Of a DNA stretch of 54,600 bases, positions 1-8,320 are shown in pieces. The translations under genes were made by a program, and so were the position numbers. Each line of letters starts with the position of its first letter. The first letter of the stretch is position 1. The stretch spans positions 1-54,600 of the forward strand of contig NZ_CAACVB010000027.1 in the NCBI RefSeq assembly GCF_900659635.1, read 5' to 3'. The notes under the pieces are model-generated. The model was not told where the DNA came from. It saw nothing but the letters and a program-made list of their open reading frames with translations, and did no database searches. This DNA comes from Actinomadura roseirufa (GTDB taxonomy: Bacteria > Actinomycetota > Actinomycetes > Streptosporangiales > Streptosporangiaceae).

Positions 1-266
1 TGACGCGGCCGACCGTGCTTGAGACGCGACCGACGTCTGGAATCGACGGAACGAACGGGAGCGACAAGGCCCAGGTGGAACGCGACGAGCGCGACCTCCT
101 CGGCGAGGTCGGCGCCCACCAGGATCAGCGCGGGCCATGCCCAGGCGGCGCGCGCCTCGTCGGGGTCGAGGGCGACCTCGGCGTGCGCGTCGGCGGCGGC
201 CGCGAGGCGGAGCAGGCCGTCGGCCAGGGCGGGATCACCAGTGATGATCAGTGCGGCGATGTTCAT
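1..266 (-). CDS. ssd: Septum-site-determining / CpaE-like protein Ssd, N-terminal part
   Basis: Only the first 88 codons are present; the gene runs off the left edge. Translation from the ATG at 266 starts MNIAALIITGDPALADGLLR and continues into a segment ending LILVGADLA, which resembles the N-terminal receiver-like domain of actinobacterial Ssd/CpaE-like proteins (Rv3660c family), encoded beside tad pilus genes. The P-loop ATPase domain would lie outside the window. Position supports the call: in M. tuberculosis Rv3660c is followed upstream by the 6C RNA on the same strand, as here. The last 25 or so visible residues (after about residue 58) match my memory of the family less well, so a frameshift or divergence near the edge is possible. 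Family call moderate; function (division-site or pilus localisation) inferred. Confidence 0.6.
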   Translation of the reverse strand, partial: MNIAALIITGDPALADGLLRLAAAADAHAEVALDPDEARAAWAWPALILVGADLAEEVALVAFHLGLVAPVRSVDSRRRSRLKHGRPR

Positions 267-424
267 CGGACTCCTTCGGCGGTCGATGGAGTCCACCCTG
301 CGCCGCGGACGCGGTCCGGCGGAAGACGTTCCGCGAACTGTGGATAACTTCGCCCACCCAGCGTGATCATCGCAGGTGACGGCCTTGGCGAGCGGTGGGG
401 CAGGCACGATACCGGTCGGGAAGG

Positions 425-545
425 TGGCCGGGCGGTGGGGGGTCTGGGCCACCGCCCGGCGCTTCACGGCTGGGCGACCCCCGCCGGGGGGGATAGCGGG
501 GGTCGCCGGACGGTCCGGCTCCGGGGGGGTAGAGCCGGCCCGTTT
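425..545 (-). ncRNA. 6C small RNA (C-rich loop sRNA)
   Basis: Read on the minus strand, two stem-loops each expose a run of seven C: arms 533-538/515-520 with the C-run at 523-529, then perfect 12-bp arms 496-507/473-484 with the C-run at 486-492. A third perfect 12-bp hairpin (449-460/427-438), with a C-rich loop, ends the unit and probably acts as terminator. This is the architecture of the actinobacterial 6C RNA. The M. tuberculosis homologue (B11/ncRv13660c) also lies directly upstream of ssd on the same strand. 6C RNA is known to base-pair with G-rich mRNA sites through its C loops. The 5' end is estimated; a CRP-like box lies just upstream at 566-581. Confidence 0.85.
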
Positions 546-565
546 TCCATGAAAGTCAAGGAGAG

Positions 566-581
566 TGCGAGCCGGGTCACA
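566..581. promoter_or_regulatory. CRP-type box upstream of 6C RNA
   Basis: TGCGA-N6-TCACA matches the mycobacterial/enteric CRP consensus TGTGA-N6-TCACA with one mismatch. It lies about 20-35 bp upstream of the estimated 5' end of the 6C RNA (minus strand). A crp gene lies 11 kb away. Binding is inferred. Confidence 0.4.
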
Positions 582-1187
582 CGCGAGTTCGTCCTATAGC
601 GGAGGCAAACTCGAGTGTCTCCAGTCTAGGCGAATACAACATATGCTGCCCGATCGTCCAGAGTTCCGTCGAGCGGCGAAGTCACCTTGGCCGTGCTGTT
701 CTTTCTCATCTGGCTGAGATGGTCCCGCCCCCTACGGGCGCGAAGCGACGTCAGTGTGGACCGTCCACGTCCCGGGCGCCCGTATAGGCACGGGAGTGGG
801 AGCGTACATGAGAACTAATGATCCTTCCCGGCGCCCGGGAGATCGGCCGCCGAAAAGAAACGATCATGGTACGTGATCGATTTCGAAGCGACGAAGGCAA
901 GGGAAATTAGTCCCCATTAGGGGCGTTAGTCCTTTTTCAACCACAATGCACGGTTGGAGGGCCAGGCGCCGGCGGGGCGCGGACACCCCTCGCAGGGCGT
1001 CCGGCTTTGCGAATCTGGGGTTGTCAGCTGGGCGGACGAGGCGTAGACAAGTTCTACGGACCATGTGTCCGAGCACGGCAACCGGGCACCCACGCGCGAC
1101 CAGCCGCGGGAGGCGCGTCGAGACGGGCTTGACCCGCTCCGACGAATTGAGGTGCACGCTTGGTAACCCGGCCTGACGTGTCTGGCG
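582..1187. other. Long intergenic stretch without a convincing gene
   Basis: Between the 6C RNA and the pentapeptide-repeat gene I see no ORF with codon bias, ribosome site or recognisable protein. Short ORFs at 864-1157 (minus) and 946-1176 (plus) look random. In M. tuberculosis a HAD-family phosphatase gene (Rv3661) sits here, so the stretch may be a decayed or rearranged remnant. AT-richer patches (about 640-720 and 800-950) might be promoters, but I cannot assign them. Confidence 0.5.
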
Positions 1188-1211
1188 ACGGCGTCCCCGC
1201 GGGGACGCCGT
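1188..1211. terminator. Strong hairpin terminator
   Basis: Perfect 11-bp arms 1188-1198 and 1201-1211 around a 2-base centre, very GC-rich, 40 bp beyond the stop of the minus-strand pentapeptide-repeat gene. No clear U-tract, as usual in actinobacteria. Confidence 0.6.
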
Positions 1212-1251
1212 TCGCTATGCAGAAGGTCTCCACCCTTCGCTCGGGTTCCCC

Positions 1252-1869
1252 TCAGTCGCGCACGTCCAAGCCGAGTGCCGTCGCGATGACCACCGCCTGG
1301 TAAGGATCGATCACCGCGCGCTTCAGTTCGACGGTGAGGGGATCCAGCGCGGTGATGTCGCTCCCCCGCAGATCACAACCGGTCAGGTCGGCCTTGTGCA
1401 GCCACGAGCCCGACAGGTCCACCCCGCGCAGAGTGGCACCCGCACAGCGCGCGCCGGTGAGATCCGTCTCACGCATGCGGACGTCGGTGAAAGAGGCACG
1501 GCGCAAGTCGGCTCCTGGGAGGCCGGTGAACGACCAGTCGCCGCCCTGGACCTTCAGAAGGTCGTAGGTGCACGCGTCGAACATGCTGCCCACGAGTTTG
1601 CAGCCGCTGAATGCGGCGTCGAAGAAACCGCACCGGACGAACGTGCAGTTCACGAACGCGGAGTCCGTGTGGGTGGAGGCGTTGAAGCGGACGCCCCGGA
1701 ACGTGCAGCCGGTGAACGTCGCGCCCGTGCCGGTGGCCTCGGTCATGTCCACGTCGACGAACAGGACGCTGTCGTGGTGTTCCCCGGTCAGGTCACGCGA
1801 GTCCCAGTTCTCGGACGAGACGGTGGTCTCGGTCGGCGCCGCTGGTCGCCCGTTCTTGCGATCGGCCAT
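1252..1869 (-). CDS. Pentapeptide-repeat protein
   Basis: 205 residues from the ATG at 1869, preceded by a good ribosome site (AAGGAG, 7-8 bases upstream). Residues about 20-170 contain pentapeptide repeats of the A(D/N)LXX type, e.g. GADLRRASFTDVRMRETDLT and GVDLSGSWLHKADLTGCDLR, which fold as a right-handed quadrilateral beta-helix. Many repeats carry Phe or Cys at the central position (CTFRGVRF, CTFVRCGF). No fused enzymatic domain and no signal peptide. Pentapeptide proteins can act as DNA mimics that protect gyrase (MfpA/Qnr) or as scaffolds; nothing here selects between these. It lies 49 bp downstream of the Fic-like gene on the same strand and may be co-transcribed with it. Confidence 0.8.
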   Translation of the reverse strand: MADRKNGRPAAPTETTVSSENWDSRDLTGEHHDSVLFVDVDMTEATGTGATFTGCTFRGVRFNASTHTDSAFVNCTFVRCGFFDAAFSGCKLVGSMFDACTYDLLKVQGGDWSFTGLPGADLRRASFTDVRMRETDLTGARCAGATLRGVDLSGSWLHKADLTGCDLRGSDITALDPLTVELKRAVIDPYQAVVIATALGLDVRD

Positions 1870-1918
1870 GAGCACTCCTTCGTCGAGGACACGATGGCCC
1901 CGGCCACTGACAGGCCGG

Positions 1919-2710
1919 TCAGCCGCGGAGGAACGCCTCGCATATCGCCTGGGCGTCGCGGGCCGCGGCGGCGGTGGCCGTGGCGCAGTGCGCGATCCAG
2001 GCGGCCACTCCGTCCGGGGTTCCAGAGGCGTAGCCGCGGATCGCCTCGGCGTAGGCGCCGGCCAGTTCGGCGTGGCCGACCTCCGGGGCGGTGAGGGACT
2101 TCGGGTCGAGGCCCCGGGCGACGAGGGTGAGGCGCTGCGCGGCACGGGCCACGATCCCGTCACCCCAGCCGAAGGGGCGGAGGGTGAGCAGCTCACCGTG
2201 CACGATCGCCGCGACGACGAGTGCGGGGGCCTTGGTCGGGGTGGTGAGGAGGCCGCTGAGCACGTCCAGGCGGGCGGCCACCTCCGCAGGGGTCGGCGGG
2301 TCGCCCAGGCCGAGGACGTCCTCGACGGGACGGCCGTCGGGGCGGGGACGGCCCAGGTCGGCGCTGTCCACGACGTCCGCCGCGGCGAGGACGTGCAGCC
2401 GCGCGAGAACCTGCCGGGGAGCGTGCCGCCATGTCTCGGCCAGGGTGCCCAGCTCCGCGGACACCCGCAGAGCCCCCTGGACGGCCGGGTCGGTCGGGTG
2501 CTCGGTGGTGCGCAGCTCGTCCAGTGTGACGGTGGCGCCTTCCAGGGCGGCCGACGCGCGCGCGCCGCGCAGCGCTGACTCGGTGGACACCTCGGCACTG
2601 CGGCGCCGCAGGATCCGGTGGCCGAGCAACCGGTCCACGGCGGTCCGCGCGTCGGCCACCGCGTCGGCCACACCGGGCAGGTTCGCTACATCGGCAAGGG
2701 CATCGGTCAC
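1919..2710 (-). CDS. Degenerate Fic/Fido-fold protein (Rv3662c family)
   Basis: 263 residues from the GTG at 2710. A Fic-like N-terminal helix (SALRGARASAALEGATVTLD, about 45-64) recalls the S/T-x-x-x-E-G/N segment of Fic proteins. The core motif region reads LRPFGWGDGIVARAA (about 176-190), where active Fic enzymes have HPFx(D/E)GNGRxxR. The catalytic His is Leu, the Asn is Asp and the Arg is absent, so AMP transfer is unlikely; it may be a catalytically dead Fido protein. Family position next to acs is conserved with Rv3662c. Start: TAAGGT lies 6 bp before the GTG, which suits a leaderless transcript. Function unknown. Confidence 0.65.
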   Translation of the reverse strand: MTDALADVANLPGVADAVADARTAVDRLLGHRILRRRSAEVSTESALRGARASAALEGATVTLDELRTTEHPTDPAVQGALRVSAELGTLAETWRHAPRQVLARLHVLAAADVVDSADLGRPRPDGRPVEDVLGLGDPPTPAEVAARLDVLSGLLTTPTKAPALVVAAIVHGELLTLRPFGWGDGIVARAAQRLTLVARGLDPKSLTAPEVGHAELAGAYAEAIRGYASGTPDGVAAWIAHCATATAAAARDAQAICEAFLRG

Positions 2711-2716
2711 GGCCTG

Positions 2717-2722
2717 ACCTTA
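2717..2722 (-). promoter_or_regulatory. -10 element of probable leaderless transcript (Fic-like gene)
   Basis: TAAGGT on the minus strand (TANNNT), 6 bases before the GTG at 2710, the spacing of actinobacterial leaderless mRNAs. No clear -35. Confidence 0.4.
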
Positions 2723-2783
2723 TGCGCTGGTCGGACGGGCCCGCACAGTGCCCTCCGCCTGTTCCACCATCCGGGACGGGCGG

Positions 2784-2799
2784 TGTGCAAGGCATCACA
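2784..2799. promoter_or_regulatory. CRP-type box upstream of acs
   Basis: TGTGC-N6-TCACA, one mismatch to TGTGA-N6-TCACA, 136-151 bp upstream of the acs start and 74-89 bp upstream of the divergent Fic-like gene. CRP control of acs is established in E. coli. Here it is inferred from the motif. Confidence 0.45.
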
Positions 2800-2934
2800 T
2801 AACATCGACCAAAGCCATGAGTCCTGGGCGTGTTTCGTGCTCAACACCTGGGAAGCGGCCTTGTGTGCGCAGGACGTTCCCTGGTGGAGTGGGGGCGCCG
2901 GGCGAACCCCGTTTCAGCGAGCAAGGAGTACGCG

Positions 2935-4899
2935 TTGAGCCAGAGCCAAGAGACATTGTCGAACCTGCTGCAGGAGACGCGGCGCTTCGCACCTCCGGCC
3001 GAGCTCGCCGAGTCGGCGAACGTCAAGGCCGAGGCGTACGACAGGGCCGCGGAGGATCGCCTGGGGTTCTGGGCCGAGCAGGCCGAGCGGCTGGCCTGGA
3101 CGAAGCCCTGGGACGAGGTCCTGGACTGGAGCAACCCGCCGTTCGCCAAGTGGTTCGTGGGCGGGGAGCTGAACGTCGCCTACAACTGCGTGGACCGGCA
3201 CGTGGAGGCCGGCCGCGGCGCCAAGATCGCCTACCACTGGGAGGGCGAGCCGGGCGACACGCGCACGCTCACCTACGCCGAGCTGCAGCGCGAGGTCAAC
3301 CGGACGGCGAACGCGCTCCTCGAGCTCGGGGTGCGCAAGGGCGACCGGGTCGCGATCTATCTGCCGATGATCCCGGAGCTGCCGATCTCGATGCTGGCGT
3401 GCGCGCGGATCGGCGCGACCCACTCGGTGGTGTTCGGCGGCTTCTCCGCGGACGCGCTGCGCACACGCATCGACGACGCGCAGGCCAAGCTGGTCATCAC
3501 CGCGGACGGCGGGTACCGGCGGGGCAAGCCGTCGGCGTTGAAGCCCACCGTGGACGAGGCCGTCGCCGACGCCCCGTCGATCGAGAAGGTCCTCGTCGTG
3601 CGCCGCACCGGTGAGGAGGTCGCGGAGAACGAGCGCGACGTGTGGTGGCAGGACGTGGTGGAGCGGCAGAGCGACGAGCACACCGCCGAGCCCATGGACT
3701 CCGAGCACCCGCTGTACATCTTGTACACGTCCGGGACGACGGGTAAGCCGAAGGGGATCCTGCACACCACGGGCGGATATCTGACCCAGGTCGCCTACAC
3801 GCATCATGCGGTGTTCGACCTGAAGCCCGAGAAGGACGTGTACTGGTGCTCGGCCGACATCGGCTGGGTGACCGGGCACTCCTACATCGTGTACGGGCCG
3901 CTGGCCAACGGCGCCACCAGCGTCCTGTACGAGGGGACCCCCGACACCCCCAACAAGGGCCGCTGGTGGGACATCATCCAGAAGTACAAGGTGTCCATCT
4001 TCTACACGGCGCCCACGGCGATCCGTACGTTCATGAAGTGGGGAGACGACATCCCCGCCCAGTACGACCTGTCCTCCCTGCGGGTTCTCGGGTCCGTCGG
4101 CGAGCCGATCAACCCGGAGGCCTACGTCTGGTACCGGGAGCACATCGGTGCCGGGAAGACGCCGGTGGTCGACACCTGGTGGCAGACCGAGACGGGCGGC
4201 ATCATGATCAGCCCGCTGCCGGGGGTGACGGCCGGGAAGCCGGGCGCGGCGATGCGCCCGCTGCCGGGCGTCGCGGCGGACGTCGTGGACGACCAGGGCG
4301 TCTCGGTGCCGAACGGCGGCGGCGGCTTCCTGGTGGTCAAGGAGCCCTGGCCGTCCATGCTGCGGACGATCTGGGGCGACGACGAGCGGTACGTCAAGAC
4401 GTACTGGTCGCGCTTCGACGGCCTCTACTTCGCCGGTGACGGCGCCAAGAAGGACGAGGACGGCGACCTGTGGCTGCTCGGCCGGGTCGACGACGTGATG
4501 CTGGTGTCCGGGCACAACATCTCCACGACGGAGGTGGAGTCGGCGCTGGTCTCCCACCCGAAGGTGGCCGAGTCGGCGGTCGTCGGCGCGACCGACCCGG
4601 TGACCGGGCAGGCGATCGTCGCGTTCGTGATCCCGCGCGGCAGCGCCGGTGACGTGGAGGGCCCGGACTTCCTCAAGGAGCTGCGCGACCACGTCGCCAA
4701 GACGCTCGGCCCGATCGCCAAGCCGCGCCAGATCATGATCGTGCCGGAGCTGCCCAAGACCCGCTCCGGCAAGATCATGCGGCGGCTGCTGCGGGACGTC
4801 GCCGAGAATCGCAGCATCGGCGACGTCTCCACCCTGGCGGACAGCACGGTGATGAACCTCATCTCCGAGAAGCTGCCCAGTTCCAAGTCGGAGGACTGA
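2935..4899 (+). CDS. acsA: Acetyl-CoA synthetase
   Basis: 654 residues, typical length. Makes acetyl-CoA from acetate, ATP and CoA via acetyl-adenylate in the cytosol. The AMP-binding signature [11 protein letters not shown] is at 264-274, the A5-type motif WWQTETGG around 418-425, and the C-terminal SGK Lys is K613 (RSGKIMRR), the residue acetylated by Pat-type enzymes in this family. Start is the TTG at 2935, preceded by AAGGAG; the longer frame upstream to 2830 lacks a ribosome site. A CRP-like box lies at 2784-2799 and a hairpin follows the gene at 4921-4963. The TTG start may limit translation. Confidence 0.95.
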   Translation: MSQSQETLSNLLQETRRFAPPAELAESANVKAEAYDRAAEDRLGFWAEQAERLAWTKPWDEVLDWSNPPFAKWFVGGELNVAYNCVDRHVEAGRGAKIAYHWEGEPGDTRTLTYAELQREVNRTANALLELGVRKGDRVAIYLPMIPELPISMLACARIGATHSVVFGGFSADALRTRIDDAQAKLVITADGGYRRGKPSALKPTVDEAVADAPSIEKVLVVRRTGEEVAENERDVWWQDVVERQSDEHTAEPMDSEHPLYILYTSGTTGKPKGILHTTGGYLTQVAYTHHAVFDLKPEKDVYWCSADIGWVTGHSYIVYGPLANGATSVLYEGTPDTPNKGRWWDIIQKYKVSIFYTAPTAIRTFMKWGDDIPAQYDLSSLRVLGSVGEPINPEAYVWYREHIGAGKTPVVDTWWQTETGGIMISPLPGVTAGKPGAAMRPLPGVAADVVDDQGVSVPNGGGGFLVVKEPWPSMLRTIWGDDERYVKTYWSRFDGLYFAGDGAKKDEDGDLWLLGRVDDVMLVSGHNISTTEVESALVSHPKVAESAVVGATDPVTGQAIVAFVIPRGSAGDVEGPDFLKELRDHVAKTLGPIAKPRQIMIVPELPKTRSGKIMRRLLRDVAENRSIGDVSTLADSTVMNLISEKLPSSKSED

Positions 4900-4920
4900 C
4901 CGGTATCCACCCGGCCGTCG

Positions 4921-4963
4921 GCCCGCTCCCGGAGGGGAAGCACTTCCCCGTCCGGGTGCGGGC
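4921..4963 (+). terminator. Hairpin after acs
   Basis: Outer arms 4921-4926/4958-4963 and an inner stem (about 4928-4939/4943-4956) form a long GC-rich hairpin 22 bp after the acs stop. Confidence 0.5.
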
Positions 4964-5139
4964 CTCTCCGTACGGGCGCCCGTGCCCGGGGCCGGCGGTG
5001 GCGCGTGGACCTCGATCATCTGGGTAGTCTGCTGGGCAGGTGCGCCGGGAAGTCTGGTCGGCAGACCGGTTCGGGGCCGCGGCGAGCGGACGCGGACCGG
5101 ACTTGACCGGCCCGTTCCGCACCTTCCCAGGGGATCCCC

Positions 5140-6378
5140 ATGCCGCGCTCGTCCGCCACCCGTCGCGTCGCCGCCGTCTGGCCGTTCCGTCCGACGGTCC
5201 GCTACGGCAGGCAGGTCGCCGAGGCGCTCCGCATGGAGACGGTGGGCGGCATCGTCATGCTGGTCGCGACGGTGGCCGCGCTGATCTGGGCCAACACGCC
5301 ATGGTCCTCCGCTTACACGGACCTCCAGAAGTACGAGGTCAGCCCAGGGTGGTTGGATCTCGGGCACATGGACGTCCAGCATTGGGCTTCGGGCGGCCTC
5401 CTGGCGGTGTTCTTCTTCATCGCGGGACTGGAGTTGCGGGAGGAGCTGACCCACGGCGAACTGCGCGATCCGCGGGACGCGGCGCTGCCGGTGATCGCGG
5501 CGGCGGCGGGGGTGGCGATGCCCGCGCTGATCTTCCTGGCGGTGAGCGCGGGCGAGCCGGGGGCGGCGCGGGGGTGGGCGGTGCCGACGGCGACCGACAT
5601 CGCGTTCGCGCTCGCGGTGCTGGCGGTGACGTTCTCGTCCTGCCCGGCGCCGCTGCGCGCGTTCCTGCTCACACTGGCCGTGGTGGACGATCTGATCGCC
5701 ATCACCATCATCGCGTTGTTCTACACCGACGAGCTGAACTGGCCACCGCTGGCGGCGGGCGTGGTGCTGATAGGCGTCTATGGGCTGCTGCAGTACCGCG
5801 GCGTGCGCTCGCCTTGGTTCTACGTGCCGCTTGCCGTCCTCGCCTGGTACTGCGTCCAGCGAAGCGGGATCCACGCCACGGTCGCAGGCGTCGCCATGGG
5901 GATGTTGACCAGCTCCAAGGAGACCCCTGACGAGCGGCCCACGAACGCTGAGCGGGCCGACCACGTCCTGCGGCCGTTCTCCGCCGGGCTATGCGTGCCC
6001 ATATTCGCGTTCCTGTCCGCCGGTGTGGGGCTGAGCGGGTCCGCGCTGAGCGCGGTGGGCGGCGACCGGGTGGCCCTCGGCGTGGTCGCGGGACTGGTGA
6101 TCGGTAAGTTCGTGGGCGTTCTCGGTGGGGCCTGGACGGCGGTCCGGCTCGGTCTGGCGACGCTGGGGGAGGAGCTCCACTGGCGGGAGATCGCCGGAGT
6201 GGCGCTGCTCGCCGGGGTGGGTTTCACCGTTTCCCTGCTGATCGGCGGTTTGGCCTATACCGACCCGTCACAATTCGAGAGAGTGACGACTGCGGTCCTG
6301 ATCGCGAGTCTTCTCGCCTCGGCGGCCGCCACCGTCGTCTTCCGCAGGAGGATGCGCGTGCGGGCGCGCACGGACTGA
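5140..6378 (+). CDS. nhaA: Na+/H+ antiporter NhaA
   Basis: 412-residue polytopic inner-membrane antiporter that expels Na+ in exchange for protons. The NhaA hallmarks are visible: VPTATDIAF with D153 (E. coli D133 equivalent) and VVDDLIAI with the adjacent ion-binding aspartates D183-D184 (D163-D164). Hydrophobic segments run from about residue 33 to 405. The N-terminus is basic (RSSATRRV) and fits the positive-inside rule. The ATG at 5140 was chosen since the protein begins in the usual register. It is followed by the holin-like membrane protein and hydrolase genes on the same strand. Regulation by pH or Na+ is known for other NhaA proteins; no NhaR gene is seen here. Confidence 0.93.
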   Translation: MPRSSATRRVAAVWPFRPTVRYGRQVAEALRMETVGGIVMLVATVAALIWANTPWSSAYTDLQKYEVSPGWLDLGHMDVQHWASGGLLAVFFFIAGLELREELTHGELRDPRDAALPVIAAAAGVAMPALIFLAVSAGEPGAARGWAVPTATDIAFALAVLAVTFSSCPAPLRAFLLTLAVVDDLIAITIIALFYTDELNWPPLAAGVVLIGVYGLLQYRGVRSPWFYVPLAVLAWYCVQRSGIHATVAGVAMGMLTSSKETPDERPTNAERADHVLRPFSAGLCVPIFAFLSAGVGLSGSALSAVGGDRVALGVVAGLVIGKFVGVLGGAWTAVRLGLATLGEELHWREIAGVALLAGVGFTVSLLIGGLAYTDPSQFERVTTAVLIASLLASAAATVVFRRRMRVRARTD

Positions 6379-6468
6379 CAGAAATGACACCGGGTGGCCG
6401 TACGAACCGCCCGGCTGACAGGCTTGGTGCCGGCCGTGGAAGCGGGGGCTCTGGGAGGAGAAAGCGAT

Positions 6469-6900
6469 ATGTCCGAGGCACTGCCGGGCGAGGGCATCGA
6501 GGACAAATCCCTCGGCGAGCTGGTCGCGCTGGCGTCCAGCAACGTCTCCGCGCTGGTCAGGGCGGAGATGGACCTGGCCAAGATCGAGCTCAAGGCCGAC
6601 GCCAAGAAGGCGGCGCTCGGCAGCGTGATGTTCACGATCGCCGCGCTGATGGGCGGGCTGATCGTGATCCTGCTGTCGATCGCGCTGGCGTACGGGCTGG
6701 TCGCGCTCGGCATCTGGCACTGGGCCGCGTTCCTCATCGTGTCGGGCGTGTACCTGCTCCTCGCGCTCGGCCTGATCGGCATCGGCTACCTGCGCATCCG
6801 CAAGATCGACGGGGCGAAGCGGACGCGCCGGACGCTCAAGGACGACCTGACCATGCTGCGGCACCGCGGCGACTCGGACACCCCCGCGATCACGGACTGA
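6469..6900 (+). CDS. Phage holin superfamily / YqjE-like membrane protein
   Basis: 143 residues from the ATG at 6469 with a strong ribosome site (GGGAGGAG, 8-base spacing). An acidic and amphipathic N-terminus (about 1-45, ALVRAEMDLAKIELKADAKK) is followed by two TM segments (about 47-74 and 80-105) and a basic C-terminal tail. This is the actinobacterial holin-like/DUF1469 pattern (Rv3669). Despite the name the family is chromosomal and not known to lyse cells; role in the membrane is unknown. It overlaps nothing and ends 4 bp before the hydrolase gene, so the two are almost certainly one transcript. Confidence 0.8.
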   Translation: MSEALPGEGIEDKSLGELVALASSNVSALVRAEMDLAKIELKADAKKAALGSVMFTIAALMGGLIVILLSIALAYGLVALGIWHWAAFLIVSGVYLLLALGLIGIGYLRIRKIDGAKRTRRTLKDDLTMLRHRGDSDTPAITD

Positions 6901-6904
6901 CCCC

Positions 6905-7828
6905 ATGGCAGGGCACGACACGTCGCTGGTCGAGATCGACGGACCGTGGACCCACCGGGCGATCAGCGCCGGCGGGACGCGCTTCCACGTCGCCGAGGCC
7001 GGTGAGGGGCCGCTGGTCCTGCTGCTGCACGGCTTCCCCGAGTTCTGGTGGTCGTGGCACCGCCAACTGGTGTCGCTCTCCGCAGCGGGCTACCGCGCGG
7101 CCGCGGTGGACCTGCGCGGCTACGGCGGCAGCGACAAGCCGCCCCGCGGATACGACCTGGTCACCCTGGCCGGGGACGCGGCCGGTCTCGTCCGGGCCCT
7201 GGGCGAGGCCAACGCGGTCGTCACCGGGCACGACTGGGGCGGGCTGCTGGCGTGGACGATGGCGGTCTACCACCCGAAGGTCGTCCAGCGGCTTGCCGTG
7301 GTGGGCGCCCCGCATCCGCTGCGGCTGCGCCAGGCCGTCCGCGGCGACCTGCGCGGGCAGGCGTGGGCGGCGCGCCACACTCTCGGGTTCCAGGTCCCGG
7401 TGTGGCCGGAGCGGCGCCTCGTGCGCGACGACGCCGCCCTGGTGGGCCGGCTCCTGCACGACTGGTCGGCCCCCGGCTGGCCCGATGAGCGCACCGAGCG
7501 GCTCGTCCGGAAGGCGGCGCAGATCCCCGGGACGGCTCATTGCGCGCTGGAGTACCACCGCTGGCTCATCCGTTCACAACCGCGCCCGGACGGCATCCGG
7601 TACGCGCACCGCATGCGCACCCCCATCCACGCTCCTACTCTTCAGCTGCACGGTGCTCTCGACACGTGCACGCTCCCCAGCAGCGCGCAGGGATCCGGCC
7701 GCTACGTCGCGGCCCCTTACCGCTGGAGGCTCATCGAGGGGGCGGGCCACTTCCCGCACGAGGAACGGCCCCACGCGTTCGACGCCCAGCTTCTCGGCTG
7801 GCTGGCCGACCCGGAACCCGAACGCTGA
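6905..7828 (+). CDS. Alpha/beta-fold hydrolase, epoxide hydrolase type (EphE-like)
   Basis: 307 residues. The oxyanion-hole HGFPEFWWSW (about 40-49), VDLRGYGGSDKP (about 69-80) and nucleophile elbow GHDWGG with Asp (about residue 109) are those of epoxide hydrolases and haloalkane dehalogenases. The catalytic His sits in EGAGHFPHEE near the C-terminus. The Asp nucleophile separates it from serine esterases. Position equals Rv3670 (ephE). Substrate unknown; cytosolic, no signal peptide. Starts 4 bp after the holin-like gene. A lid domain fills about residues 135-235. Confidence 0.85.
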   Translation: MAGHDTSLVEIDGPWTHRAISAGGTRFHVAEAGEGPLVLLLHGFPEFWWSWHRQLVSLSAAGYRAAAVDLRGYGGSDKPPRGYDLVTLAGDAAGLVRALGEANAVVTGHDWGGLLAWTMAVYHPKVVQRLAVVGAPHPLRLRQAVRGDLRGQAWAARHTLGFQVPVWPERRLVRDDAALVGRLLHDWSAPGWPDERTERLVRKAAQIPGTAHCALEYHRWLIRSQPRPDGIRYAHRMRTPIHAPTLQLHGALDTCTLPSSAQGSGRYVAAPYRWRLIEGAGHFPHEERPHAFDAQLLGWLADPEPER

Positions 7829-7846
7829 TCCGCGTACGGTGGGGGC

Positions 7847-8296
7847 ATGCGGGATCGGGACGACTCGGGCCGGCCACGTAACGCACGGCCCAGGGACGCT
7901 TACGGGCGGCCATTGCCGCATGACGCCACCGGCATACCCACGATGCCCGAAGACCTCGCCATGGAGCCCTTGGAGGCTTTGGACGAGGCACAGCGCCTCC
8001 TGGACGAGGACAGGCCGTTCCACGCGCACGAGGTCCTCGAAGCCGTGTGGAAGGCGTCCGCTCAAGAGGAACGTGAACTGTGGCGTGGCCTCGCACAGGT
8101 CGCCGTAGGCATCACCCATCTGCGCAGGGGCAACATCAAGGGCGCCCAAGCTCTGCTCACGCGCGCGTCCGAAAGGCTGGAGCCGTACCAGACCACCCCA
8201 CCGCACGATTTGGACGTGCAGGGGGTCGTCCGGAAGACGAAGGCTCTGGTGGAGCACCCAGAGGACGGCCCGGTCACGCTCCAGTTGAGGCGCTAA
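7847..8296 (+). CDS. DUF309 domain protein
   Basis: 149 residues. Residues about 42-105 contain the DUF309 signature FHAHEVLEAVWK and ELWRGLAQVAVGITHLRRGN, an all-helical fold of unknown function found widely in actinobacteria and cyanobacteria. The N-terminal 35 residues are polar and probably disordered (RDRDDSGRPRNARPRD). It starts 18 bp after the epoxide hydrolase gene, so it is probably the last gene of the nhaA/holin/hydrolase run. No catalytic motif is recognised. Confidence 0.8.
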   Translation: MRDRDDSGRPRNARPRDAYGRPLPHDATGIPTMPEDLAMEPLEALDEAQRLLDEDRPFHAHEVLEAVWKASAQEERELWRGLAQVAVGITHLRRGNIKGAQALLTRASERLEPYQTTPPHDLDVQGVVRKTKALVEHPEDGPVTLQLRR

Positions 8297-8320
8297 TAGA
8301 GCGCCCTGCCTCCGACCGGG

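Noticed and set aside
864..1157. 97-codon ORF on the minus strand in the 6C-pentapeptide gap
   Set aside because: No ribosome site, no recognisable domain, amino-acid use unlike neighbours.
1252..2673. Single 473-codon open frame joining pentapeptide and Fic-like regions
   Set aside because: The upstream half is a shadow of the Fic-like gene; the pentapeptide gene has its own ATG and ribosome site at 1869.
2914..5964. 1016-codon open frame on the minus strand
   Set aside because: Antisense to acs and nhaA, low-complexity Arg/Gly/Pro translation; an artefact of high GC.
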